DNA of 64,000 bases from Natrarchaeobius oligotrophus (GTDB lineage: Archaea; Halobacteriota; Halobacteria; Halobacteriales; Natrialbaceae), in the NCBI RefSeq assembly GCF_003841465.1, contig NZ_REFZ01000007.1, forward strand, positions 176,510-240,509, in the 5' to 3' direction. The first letter of the stretch is position 1, and the number at the start of each line of letters is the position of its first letter. The notes under the pieces are model-generated. The model had not been told where the DNA came from, ran no database searches, and saw only the letters and a list, made by a program, of their open reading frames with translations. A program made the position numbers and the translations under genes. This document shows, in pieces, positions 34,407 to 42,934 of this stretch.

Positions 34407-36344
34407 TCAGAAGCTGTCGTGGATCTCCGCGTCCTCGCGGTCGATGTCCTGTAGGTGCAACTCCCCGTCGCCGTTGCCGCTTGCGTTCGTCTCATCGATC
34501 CGGACCGTCTCGCCAGCCAAGTCGAACCCGTAGTCGCCGTTGTCGTCAGCACGGCAGCGTTCGACGACGATCGAGTCCTCGCTCCGGCCGCCATCGAATC
34601 GCACGCCGCTACGACGTGTCGAACCGAACAGGTCGAGGTCGCGAAGTTCGACTGACTGGCCGTCGACGCGCTCACCCTCGATCCGCAGGTTAGCCAGCCT
34701 GCTCTCAGTGACCGTCGTCTCCTCGAGGACGACTTGTGTGCCGCCGCGGACGCTGACGCCGTATCCCTCCCTGACGGTAGTACCGGCGCCGCCGTTGCGG
34801 TCGAACACGCTCCCGCTCACGGTGATCACGCCGTCGTCCGTCACCCGCGCGTCGAGTCCCGTGTCGTCGTTGTCGGCCACCGTGACCCCGTCGAGAACGG
34901 CCGTTGCGATCCGGTGTTCCGTGCCGATCCGTATCCCTTCGCGGTCGTTGTCGACCGCTTCGACGTCGGCCAGTTCTACCGTTTGCGAGTCACGGCTCCC
35001 GTCGATGCAAATTCCGCTTCTGCTCGCGGAGTCGGCAACGAACGTGTCGGTTATCTCGACGTTTTGGCTGCCGGTCTCGGACGCAACCACGTGGATTCCC
35101 TCGTTACCACTCGCGACCACTTCGGCGTCGCTGATCGCGACGTGTTCGCCTCCCTCGACGACGATTCCCCGACCGTCGGTCGCCGCACCGACTCCCGAAT
35201 CCTCGTTGTCTTGCGCCACGACACCGTCGATGGTGACGGTTCCGTCGGCGGGAACGGACAACGACACGCCGGTTCCCACCGTGTTCCGTACGGTGAGATT
35301 CCGGATCTCGATTCGCTCGCCGATAAGGTCGACGCCGACGTCGCCGACGTCCTCGACGGTGACGTCCGACAGCGTCAGCGCGCCTCCCGCGACACCGCTG
35401 TGGATTCCACCGTCGTCGAATTCGACGATCGTGAGCCCCTCGAGTTCGACGTCGGCATCGCCGAGCGTGACCGCTGCGGTGTCCGCACCGCCCCCCGCGA
35501 GGGTGGCACCCTCTGGTGCGGTCACCGTTACGTCCTCGGTGAAGATCACCCGCTGGGCGTACGTCCCCGGTTCCAGCTCCAGTGTTCCCCCGGAGACGAC
35601 TCTGTCTGCCGCCTCCTGGAGCACGTCGTCCGGGGTCACGACGACGTGTTCCTCCGTGCGGTCGTCTCCTGACCCGACGTCCGTCGTACTGTCGAACAGA
35701 CCGAGACCGTGTGCGAGGATGACGCCTCCGGAAATAACCCCGCCCAGCGTGAGTAGCTCCCGTCTGGACACGCCGCTTTCGACGGTGACGGTCTCCTCAG
35801 CACCGCCGCCGAACTCCTCTTCGGATCCCTCTCCAATGTTGACACCGACCGTATCGTCGATCCCTGATCCACGTTCCGTATCGTCCGTGTTCCACTCCCC
35901 GTCCCCGCCACCTGTCGTCTCTTCTGGTCCGTCACCGGTCCCGGTACCCGGTTCGCCGTCGTCACGTCCGTTCGGGTGGTCACCACCTTCCGCTTCGCCA
36001 CCGGCGTTATCTTCTTCGGTCCCTTCACCAGGCTTCCGCTCGGTCGGATCTTCCGTCTCCCGGCCGGTGACCGGCGTGCCGTCCCGCCAGCCGTACGTAT
36101 ACGAAGCCCCACTCACGTCACCGACGAGCTCGTCACGGGCCCGTTTGACGTCTCTGAACAGGTCGTCGGCGTTGAGGTCGTCGCCGTCGGCGATATCGAC
36201 GTCGTCCGGATCGAACCGATCAGGATGGAATCGTCTGGCCTGTTCCCGGAACGCGTTCAGTATCTCGTCTTCCGACGGCGACGGAGAGACGCCGAGTACG
36301 TCGACCGCCGAAACGTCCGTGTTCGAGCCGTTGGCGTCAGTCAT
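34407..36344 (-). CDS. membrane J-domain protein fused to a right-handed beta-helix
   Basis: A 645-residue fusion. Residues 13-75 are a J-domain: VDVLGVSPSPSEDEILNAFR, the essential HPD in RRFHPDRFD (40-42), and a final helix FRDVKRARDELVG. Residues 80-185 are a disordered Gly/Glu/Asp linker. At 193-217, SRRELLTLGG plus a hydrophobic run looks exactly like a Tat signal but is internal; it probably acts as the membrane anchor. Residues 230-640 are parallel beta-helix repeats (ITDTFVADSASRSGICIDGS and similar) of the pectate-lyase/NosD type. The gene starts nine bases after the Hsp70 stop, so J-domain and Hsp70 form one operon. Confidence 0.82.
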   Translation of the reverse strand: MTDANGSNTDVSAVDVLGVSPSPSEDEILNAFREQARRFHPDRFDPDDVDIADGDDLNADDLFRDVKRARDELVGDVSGASYTYGWRDGTPVTGRETEDPTERKPGEGTEEDNAGGEAEGGDHPNGRDDGEPGTGTGDGPEETTGGGDGEWNTDDTERGSGIDDTVGVNIGEGSEEEFGGGAEETVTVESGVSRRELLTLGGVISGGVILAHGLGLFDSTTDVGSGDDRTEEHVVVTPDDVLQEAADRVVSGGTLELEPGTYAQRVIFTEDVTVTAPEGATLAGGGADTAAVTLGDADVELEGLTIVEFDDGGIHSGVAGGALTLSDVTVEDVGDVGVDLIGERIEIRNLTVRNTVGTGVSLSVPADGTVTIDGVVAQDNEDSGVGAATDGRGIVVEGGEHVAISDAEVVASGNEGIHVVASETGSQNVEITDTFVADSASRSGICIDGSRDSQTVELADVEAVDNDREGIRIGTEHRIATAVLDGVTVADNDDTGLDARVTDDGVITVSGSVFDRNGGAGTTVREGYGVSVRGGTQVVLEETTVTESRLANLRIEGERVDGQSVELRDLDLFGSTRRSGVRFDGGRSEDSIVVERCRADDNGDYGFDLAGETVRIDETNASGNGDGELHLQDIDREDAEIHDSF

Positions 36345-36353
36345 TGGATCGCC

Positions 36354-37928
36354 TCACTTCACCACCGGGAGCCCCGACCGCATCGTTTCGATGTTCCGTT
36401 CGCTGTATTCGACGCCCGACTCGATGGTAATGCCGTCTGAGTGTCCCTTCTGGACGCTTTCGGCAGTTACCTCGAGGATTCCATCCGCGTTGATGCGAAA
36501 CGTCACGTCGACTTTCGCCTCGCCAGCGGGGAGTCTCGGGAGTCCGCTGAGCACGAATTCGCCGAGAAGCGCGTTCTCCGAGGCGGTCATCGACTCCCCC
36601 TGATAGACGCCGACGCGTATGATCGTCTGGTCGTCCTCCGTTGTCACGAAACGTTCGGTTTGTTCGGCCGGAATTGACGCGTTTTTCCGGATCACTTTGG
36701 CGAAGTTGTCCCCTTTCAGCTTCGTGCCGAGCGATTTCGAGGTGACGTCGATGAGCACAGCGTCGTCGTACACCGTCGGGAGGTCGTAGCTGTCGTCGGT
36801 GGTCTCGAGGGCGGTCTCTTCCTGTCGTTGCAGCGCCTCCGATCCCTCTTCACGAACGGCTGGCAGCGAGTCGCTCAACAATCCGGCCTGAACGGCGGCC
36901 CCCTTGGCGACCACCTCGTCGGGAGACTCACTCCGCCGGACGACATCGCCGAACGCCTCCTTCAGTCGCGTCCCGACCTGTGGCATGCGCGTCGATCCAC
37001 CGACGAGCAACACTACGTCCAGGTCGTCGGCATCGACGCCGCTCTCCTCGAGCACGTCGTGGCAGGTCGCGACGGTCGGATCCAGCAGGTCCTCGGTCAT
37101 ACCCTCGAACTGCTCGCGCGTGATCGTCTTCTCGAAGTTCCAGTCGTCGACGATGAACGGAATTCGGATCGTCGTCTTTTCCCGATGGGTGAGTTCGTGT
37201 TTCGCCTCGCGTGCCGCCTTCCACAACCGCTGGATTTTCTGTGGGTCTTCCGCGACTGACTGACCGGTCTCCTCGGCGATGATCCGTTGCATCTGGGCGA
37301 CGAGTCGGTCGTCCCAGTCGTCTCCTCCGTGGTGGCGGAGTCCGTCGGTCGCCACTACCTCGAAGATACCCGCGGTCGCCTTCACGATCGAGACGTCGAA
37401 CGTTCCGCCGCCGAGGTCGTAGACGAGTGCCGTCGTTTCGTCATCACGGTCGATTCCGTGAGCCAGCATCGCCGCTGTCGGCTCGTTGATGATCCGGTCG
37501 ACCGTGAGCCCGGCGATCCGACCCGCCCGTTTCGTTGCCTCCCGCTGCTCGTTCCCGAAGTACGCGGGGACCGTGATAACGGCGTTCGTTACCCTGGAGC
37601 CGAGTTGATCCTCCGCGGTCTGCTTCAGCTTTTTGAGAATCAGCGCCGAAATTTCTTCGGGGAGGTATTCCTCGCCGTTCACGTACGCAACGGGATCCTG
37701 CTCGCCCATCCGCCGCTTCACCGAGTTGATCACGCGTTCGGGGTGTTGCGTCTCGAAGTTGACCGCGGTGCGACCGACGTAGACCTCTTCGCCGTCCTCA
37801 TCGAATCCAACGACGGACGGAACGGTTCTCTCTCCAGTTTCCGCAGTGAGAACCACCGGATCAGTTCCGACGATTCGGGCCACCGCGCTGCTGGTGGTTC
37901 CGAGGTCGATTCCAACGGAGTGAGCCAT
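36354..37928 (-). CDS. accessory Hsp70 (DnaK-like) chaperone lacking the lid
   Basis: A 524-residue Hsp70, about 100 residues shorter than standard DnaK. The ATPase domain is complete: GIDLGTTSSAVA (6-17), NEPTAAMLAHG, VYDLGGGTFDVSIV and LLVGGSTRMPQV. The substrate-binding beta domain is present (LIDVTSKSLGTKL, NASIPAEQTERFVT, FRINADGILEVTA), but the C-terminal helical lid is missing and the protein ends LPVVK. It is probably a specialised paralogue serving the J-domain/beta-helix protein downstream, not the housekeeping DnaK, which would sit with grpE and dnaJ. Confidence 0.87.
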   Translation of the reverse strand: MAHSVGIDLGTTSSAVARIVGTDPVVLTAETGERTVPSVVGFDEDGEEVYVGRTAVNFETQHPERVINSVKRRMGEQDPVAYVNGEEYLPEEISALILKKLKQTAEDQLGSRVTNAVITVPAYFGNEQREATKRAGRIAGLTVDRIINEPTAAMLAHGIDRDDETTALVYDLGGGTFDVSIVKATAGIFEVVATDGLRHHGGDDWDDRLVAQMQRIIAEETGQSVAEDPQKIQRLWKAAREAKHELTHREKTTIRIPFIVDDWNFEKTITREQFEGMTEDLLDPTVATCHDVLEESGVDADDLDVVLLVGGSTRMPQVGTRLKEAFGDVVRRSESPDEVVAKGAAVQAGLLSDSLPAVREEGSEALQRQEETALETTDDSYDLPTVYDDAVLIDVTSKSLGTKLKGDNFAKVIRKNASIPAEQTERFVTTEDDQTIIRVGVYQGESMTASENALLGEFVLSGLPRLPAGEAKVDVTFRINADGILEVTAESVQKGHSDGITIESGVEYSERNIETMRSGLPVVK

Positions 37929-37935
37929 TATGGAC

Positions 37936-37997
37936 CTCTTCTAACGGAATTATTGAAATTATTGTGGCCCGAATACACGAGCTGACTGTATTATAAA
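37936..37997 (-). promoter_or_regulatory. promoter region of the Hsp70/J-domain operon
   Basis: On the minus strand TTTATAA (37991-37997) is a TATA box about 63 bases before the ATG at 37928. Between them lie two direct copies of CAATAATT (about 37945-37962), a possible regulator site in the expected 5' leader. Confidence 0.4.
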
Positions 37998-38100
37998 CCT
38001 GCTTCGGAGTCCGTCCGGGAATTAGCCAGCAATCGACGATTCGCCTCCTCCGTGCTGAGCGCAAAGAGGAGCCGTTCACCGTCGATCCCGTGGCTTTCGA

Positions 38101-38355
38101 GCGTACGACCCACTGGACGAGGACGACGCAATCGACCGCGAATACGTCCACGGCGACGGTGAGTACGTCGATGGAGACGGTCGCGTCGATACCTGCGAGA
38201 GCCACGGACCGCTGGCTCGATTCTGGCTCTCGTCTCGTTGTGGCGTCTCCAAAGACAAGCTCACGCCGTACTTTACAGCGTTCCAGCTCCGCCGACGAGT
38301 CTATCGGAAACCGGGGAGAGAAGCGCTGAAAACCATCCTCGACACTACGCTATGA
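38101..38355 (+). pseudogene. 3' remnant of an IS1595-type transposase
   Basis: One frame reads EYVDGDGRVDTCESHGPLAR, then LSSRCGVSKDKLTPYFTAFQLRRRVYRKPGREALKTILDTTL and a stop at 38355. This is the C-terminal end of haloarchaeal IS1595-family transposases (the conserved TCESH, GVSKDKLT, FQLRR and KPGREAL pattern). The N-terminal two thirds are missing and a stop lies just upstream at 38056, so it is a dead fragment. It marks the edge of the accessory block before the ABC transporter. Confidence 0.7.
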
Positions 38356-38579
38356 CTCATCACCAATCTCCGTCACAAGAGCGACATGTACATACTCCCG
38401 TCGGAACACTTCTCTGCGAACAAATCACGAGCGGAAACTCGTGTACCAAACTCGGTCGTGTAGCACTCGTTGAGCGGGTCTACGGCTTCACGATCAGACT
38501 CACTCTACGACCCGCTCGTTTCAACGCCGTTCGAAGTCCCAGAGTAGTCGGCTTGGTGGACTCGAGAGACGCAGACCGA

Positions 38580-39431
38580 TTAGAGATAATCGCTAATACC
38601 GAAGAACACCTCTGCAAGCACCACGAGAACGATCTGTGCTAGCATCAGTACCGACGCGATCGCTGCGATCTCCGCCGGTGGTACGATCCGGAAGAGATTG
38701 TACATCGCTATCGGTACCAGATCGATCTCGGGGCCCATCAGGAATAACGATATGATGTACATGTTGAACGAGAGGATGAAGATGATGATCAATCCGCTAA
38801 TAATACCCGGTTTGATGATTGGGAGCGTGATTTTTAGATAGGTTTGTAGTTCGGTTGCACCAAGATCTCGTGCTGCTTCATCGAGCGAATGATTGTAATT
38901 CTCTAGGCTGGCTCCGATAGTCCGGATGGCGTACGGAACCGAAAACGCTAGATGTCCCATGAAGAGGATCCAGAACGAGGACTCGATGATAATTCCGAAC
39001 GTGGATTGTATCCGAGAGACCAGCAGCAGAATGCCGAGTCCAATCAAGAGCCACGGGAAGACGAGCGGCGAGATCAGGATCGTTTGAAGCGTCGTCGAGT
39101 ATTTGAAATCGTACCGGACGATACCGAAGGCAGCCAGCCCGCCGATGATCGTCGACGCGACGGCGGTGGCCAGCGCCAGTGCTGTACTGGCGATCAACGC
39201 AGAACTGAGGCCGAAATCAACGAACGTGTTCGCTGCTGCGATGTACCATTCGAGGGTAAAATCGGTGGGAAGCCCGGCGGCAAATCGGTCCGTTCCAAAG
39301 GAGACGACCGGAATCAAGACGAGAGGCGCGAGTAAAAAGACGAGGACAGCAGAGACGAGCAGTCGGTAGAGTACGTTAACCGCTCTCGATAGCAGAACGT
39401 CGCGTTGTACGGTCGGAGTTTCCGTTGTCAT
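38580..39431 (-). CDS. ABC transporter permease (PotC-like)
   Basis: A 283-residue permease with six membrane helices. The EAA loop LDEAARDLGATELQTYLKITLPIIKPG (about 190-216) contacts the ATPase. Sequence and gene order fit the PotC subfamily of polyamine/opine/spermidine-type importers. Its ATG follows the PotB-like stop directly, so the two permease genes are co-translated. The TATA box for both lies upstream of the PotB-like gene. Confidence 0.88.
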   Translation of the reverse strand: MTTETPTVQRDVLLSRAVNVLYRLLVSAVLVFLLAPLVLIPVVSFGTDRFAAGLPTDFTLEWYIAAANTFVDFGLSSALIASTALALATAVASTIIGGLAAFGIVRYDFKYSTTLQTILISPLVFPWLLIGLGILLLVSRIQSTFGIIIESSFWILFMGHLAFSVPYAIRTIGASLENYNHSLDEAARDLGATELQTYLKITLPIIKPGIISGLIIIFILSFNMYIISLFLMGPEIDLVPIAMYNLFRIVPPAEIAAIASVLMLAQIVLVVLAEVFFGISDYL

Positions 39432-40367
39432 TTAGATCCCCCCCGTCTTCGTGTCCATTTCGCGTAGTGCCCGTTGGTAACAGAGGATAACGCCTAGCCC
39501 GATAACGACGAGAAGCATCGCCATTGCGGAGCCGTACGGCCAATCACCGGTTCCGATAAAGGTGTCGGTGATCGTCACCGCCATCACGTTCGTTTCTCCC
39601 CCGAGGAGGGACGGTGTGACGTACGAGGCGAGGGTGATCGCGAAGACCATTAGCGTTCCGGCGGCGATCCCGGGCAACGAGAGTGGTAAGAGTACTTTTA
39701 GAAACACTTCGACCCGATTGGCCCCAAGGTTTTGGGCCGCTTCTTCCAGCGAGTAGGGAATCGTATGGAGCACGTTAATTAGTGGGAAGACCATGAAGGG
39801 AAGTAATACGTGAGTCAAGCCGATAATAATCGCAGTCTCGTTGTAGAGGAGTTGGGGTTCGCTGGAAAACAAGCCGGTCAACAGTAGCAACTGCGAGACT
39901 ACCCCTCCCTCCTGTAGGAGCAAGAACCATCCGAACGTCCGAACGACGACGTCAACTGCAAGCGGTGCAAGCGTCGCGACGACGATCAGTCGACCCGTCC
40001 ACTTTTTCCCCCGAACGGCAGTATAGGCCAGCGGATAACCCATCACCAGCGTGAGAGCGGTGACGATAAGTGCGACCCGGATCGTACGGAATATAACCGT
40101 TCGACTGGCCTCGCTCGTAAATATTCGCTCGTAATTGCCGAACGTGAAGTACGAGCCGATGCTCCCGTCCACGAACGGCCGGAGGCTCAATTCGAACAGG
40201 ATCATCGTCGGAAGGACGATGAGGATTCCGACAACGAGCAAAGCCGGAAGAATGAGTGTGAGTCTCCCCATCGAGGTTCTCTTGTAGGTTCGAATGAACG
40301 AGGAAAGCCTCTCGTCCAGGCGCTTCCGGAGTAAAGATAACCTGCCGTGTGGTTGTTCGGCAGCCAT
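39432..40367 (-). CDS. ABC transporter permease (PotB-like)
   Basis: A 311-residue permease with six membrane helices, first at about 33-55 (LTLILPALLVVGILIVLPTMI), and an EAA loop LEEAAQNLGANRVEVFLKVLLPLSLPG near 215. The frame stays open upstream to 40493, but the ATG at 40367 lies 28 bases after a TATA box (40391-40398), which decides the start. It forms one transcript with the PotC-like gene and is divergent from the binding protein and ATPase. Confidence 0.86.
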   Translation of the reverse strand: MAAEQPHGRLSLLRKRLDERLSSFIRTYKRTSMGRLTLILPALLVVGILIVLPTMILFELSLRPFVDGSIGSYFTFGNYERIFTSEASRTVIFRTIRVALIVTALTLVMGYPLAYTAVRGKKWTGRLIVVATLAPLAVDVVVRTFGWFLLLQEGGVVSQLLLLTGLFSSEPQLLYNETAIIIGLTHVLLPFMVFPLINVLHTIPYSLEEAAQNLGANRVEVFLKVLLPLSLPGIAAGTLMVFAITLASYVTPSLLGGETNVMAVTITDTFIGTGDWPYGSAMAMLLVVIGLGVILCYQRALREMDTKTGGI

Positions 40368-40688
40368 GCCTAGTGGCTTGACAACAAGCCGCTTAAACTT
40401 TTTGTGCCTCCTCCATCTACGATTCTTGTGTACGACTCTCGGGGATAGACCACTATAATTTTCTAGCGTTTGAAATATCCGATATAGGAACAAGCGGTTG
40501 CGAATATCTGGTCGTCCCTGGAAGCATTCCGAATCCCCACAAGTTACTTTCCATCATTCGACCGCCTCTTTCCGGCCGTTGACTGTGGGGTCGTTCAGGT
40601 CCGGGAGTACCATATTTAAGGGAGCGGAAATCGTACACAGATATTGTGTATGTCAAAAACGTAATGCGAAAATTTTTATCAGAGGGTG
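40368..40688. promoter_or_regulatory. divergent promoter region of the Pot-like transporter
   Basis: The region holds two TATA boxes facing outwards: minus-strand GTTTAAGC at 40391-40398 for the permeases and plus-strand TATTTAAG at 40613-40620 for the binding protein, the latter about 70 bases before its ATG. No gene fits inside. Confidence 0.5.
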
Positions 40689-41855
40689 ATGAATACTGGC
40701 ATGGGAATGCGTAGCAGAAACATTGGGGAAGAAGGCACACACGGTACGGAAACGACATGCAACCGACGACGTCTCCTGACAGGAGTGGGCGCTCTCTCCG
40801 TAAGTGGAGTCGCCGGCTGCGTCTCGACGAACGGAGAGGAGGAAACGATAGAGGGTTCAGGTGATATCGGTGGTGAGACGCTCAACGTGATGATCAACGC
40901 CGGACGGTTCGCCGAGATGTTTGAACGGTCGGTTATTCCGAACGCTGAAGAGAAATACGATTTAACGATAAACGCGGATATCGCGTTCACGGGCGAGCAA
41001 ACGTCGGAGATCACTGCCAATCCCGATAATCCGCCGGATGCGGTGATGTTAGGACGCGACGGAATTTACGAACTGGCTCAACAGGATCTACTCGAGCCCC
41101 TCGACGAACACACGGATACCGTAACTCACTACGAGGACGTTCACGATCATCTCAAGTGGGACGATGACCACGGAGTAGCGTGGTCACTCGGTGAAGCCAG
41201 TCCGCTGGTAGTGCGAGGTGATGAGCACTGGGATCACACGCCCGATACCTGGGACGAAGTCTTCCGAGAAAGCGAGACCATCTCCCTCGTCCCGTTTGAT
41301 TGGGCTGAAGGCCCTCAAGTGTTGATGATGGCTGCTGCGATCGCGACGGACGACGACTTCTCGTCCGCCGATCTGGATATCGACGCCGGGTTCGAATACC
41401 TCGAAGAACACGTCGAGCCAAAAGTGACGAATATTTGGCAAAACGAACAACAACTTCTCCAGCTCGTCGGAAACGAGGCCACCGATTCGTTCGTACCGTG
41501 GATCGATTATATCGATCCCGAATTACTCCGTGAGGAGAATTACGAGATGGTCCGACGTCCCGACCCTACCGGCATCCCGTACGCCCAGTGTGTGGCCGTG
41601 ACCAGCAACTCTGACAATAAAGAGGCCGCACTCGCATACATTAACGAGGCGCTGGATCCCGACTTGCAGGAAGAGGCGTCCGAGTACATGGGTCAGGGGG
41701 TCACGAACGCCAACGCCGAAATGGCCGAAGTAGCCGAAGATATTGGCGCGCCATCGGCGGAGGAGTTCGAAGAGCTGGAGTATCAAGACTTCGAGATGAT
41801 GTGGGAAAACCGCTCGGAATGGGCCGAGCGGTGGTCAGCACTCTTCGGGGGGTGA
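40689..41855 (+). CDS. ABC transporter substrate-binding lipoprotein (PotD-like)
   Basis: A 388-residue exported binding protein. CNRRRLLTGVGALSVSGVAGC (about 24-44) is a Tat signal with lipobox. The mature domain follows PotD/spermidine-type proteins: an N-terminal strand ETLNVMINAG, the WDEVF and TNIWQNEQQLLQLV segments, and the late GVTNANAEMAE motif typical of the family. The ligand is not predictable; context suggests an amino-acid derivative or osmolyte. A GTG three bases upstream is an alternative start. Confidence 0.84.
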   Translation: MNTGMGMRSRNIGEEGTHGTETTCNRRRLLTGVGALSVSGVAGCVSTNGEEETIEGSGDIGGETLNVMINAGRFAEMFERSVIPNAEEKYDLTINADIAFTGEQTSEITANPDNPPDAVMLGRDGIYELAQQDLLEPLDEHTDTVTHYEDVHDHLKWDDDHGVAWSLGEASPLVVRGDEHWDHTPDTWDEVFRESETISLVPFDWAEGPQVLMMAAAIATDDDFSSADLDIDAGFEYLEEHVEPKVTNIWQNEQQLLQLVGNEATDSFVPWIDYIDPELLREENYEMVRRPDPTGIPYAQCVAVTSNSDNKEAALAYINEALDPDLQEEASEYMGQGVTNANAEMAEVAEDIGAPSAEEFEELEYQDFEMMWENRSEWAERWSALFGG

Positions 41856-41864
41856 GAATCCGAG

Positions 41865-42929
41865 ATGACGAACAGAATTCGTTACGAAAACGTCTCCAAA
41901 TACTACGGAGACGTTTGTGCGGTGGAGGACGTATCACTCACCGTCCGAGAAGGAGAGTTTCTGGCCGTGATCGGTCCCTCCGGTGCCGGAAAAACCACGA
42001 TTCTGCGAATGCTTGCCGGCTTCGAAAAGCCGAGTGGGGGCGAAATCTTTCTCGGTGAGCGAGAGATCACACAACTCCCACCACACAAGCGTGACACCGG
42101 TATGGTCTTCCAGGATTACGCCCTGTTTCCACACATGAGCGTCCGGGAGAACATCGCGTTCGGACTCAAGAACGAAGGACTTCCCAAGGACGAAATCGAG
42201 GACCGAATCACAGAGGTGCTCGAGATGGTGGACCTTCCGGGGTTCGAAGATCGAAAGACGACAAATCTCTCGGGAGGACAACAACAGCGTGTGGCAACAG
42301 CGCGGGCGCTCGCGATCGAACCTGACGTCCTTCTCATGGACGAACCGCTCGGTGCGCTTGACAAAAAACTCCGCGATCAGCTCGAGGTCAAAGTAATTAG
42401 ATTGCAGAAAGAGCTCGGCATAACGACGATGTACGTGACCCACAACCAGGAGGAAGCCCTGAAAATGGCGGATCGTGTCGCCGTTATGAACCAGGGAACG
42501 ATCGAACAGATCGATCCGCCGGAGAAGATCTATCACGAACCGGCTACCGAATTCGTGGCAGACTTTATCGGCGATACGAACTTCATTGAGGGATCCGTCG
42601 TCAAAGAAAACGGGTCGTCTATCGTCGAGTCGGACGGAACGAAAATTAAGGCCAATTCGACGTCCGTCTCGGACGACGCCCACATCTTCGTTCGTCCCGA
42701 GCGAATGACGATCGAATCAGAGGACTACGAGGGGCCGGGCAATGCGGTCCCAGCAACCATCGACGAGGTCATTTTCGTCGGCTCGAAGACTCAATACTAC
42801 GTGACCGCCCTCGATTCGGAGTTCGTGATCGAGATCCAGAACGACGGACCGACGGCAAACTCGTTCACCGAAGGAGAGGAGGTAACGGTCGTCTGGGACG
42901 AAGACGACGTCGGAATCGTCGAAGGGTGA
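41865..42929 (+). CDS. ABC transporter ATP-binding protein (PotA-like)
   Basis: A 354-residue ATPase. Walker A is GPSGAGKTT (about 38-46), Q-loop FQDYALFPHMSV, signature LSGGQQQRV, Walker B VLLMDEPLGALD and switch His in YVTHNQEEA; a TOBE domain occupies about 275-350. It is nine bases after the binding-protein stop. Together with the divergent permeases this makes a complete polyamine/opine-type importer. Confidence 0.9.
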   Translation: MTNRIRYENVSKYYGDVCAVEDVSLTVREGEFLAVIGPSGAGKTTILRMLAGFEKPSGGEIFLGEREITQLPPHKRDTGMVFQDYALFPHMSVRENIAFGLKNEGLPKDEIEDRITEVLEMVDLPGFEDRKTTNLSGGQQQRVATARALAIEPDVLLMDEPLGALDKKLRDQLEVKVIRLQKELGITTMYVTHNQEEALKMADRVAVMNQGTIEQIDPPEKIYHEPATEFVADFIGDTNFIEGSVVKENGSSIVESDGTKIKANSTSVSDDAHIFVRPERMTIESEDYEGPGNAVPATIDEVIFVGSKTQYYVTALDSEFVIEIQNDGPTANSFTEGEEVTVVWDEDDVGIVEG

Positions 42930-42934
42930 TAGAA

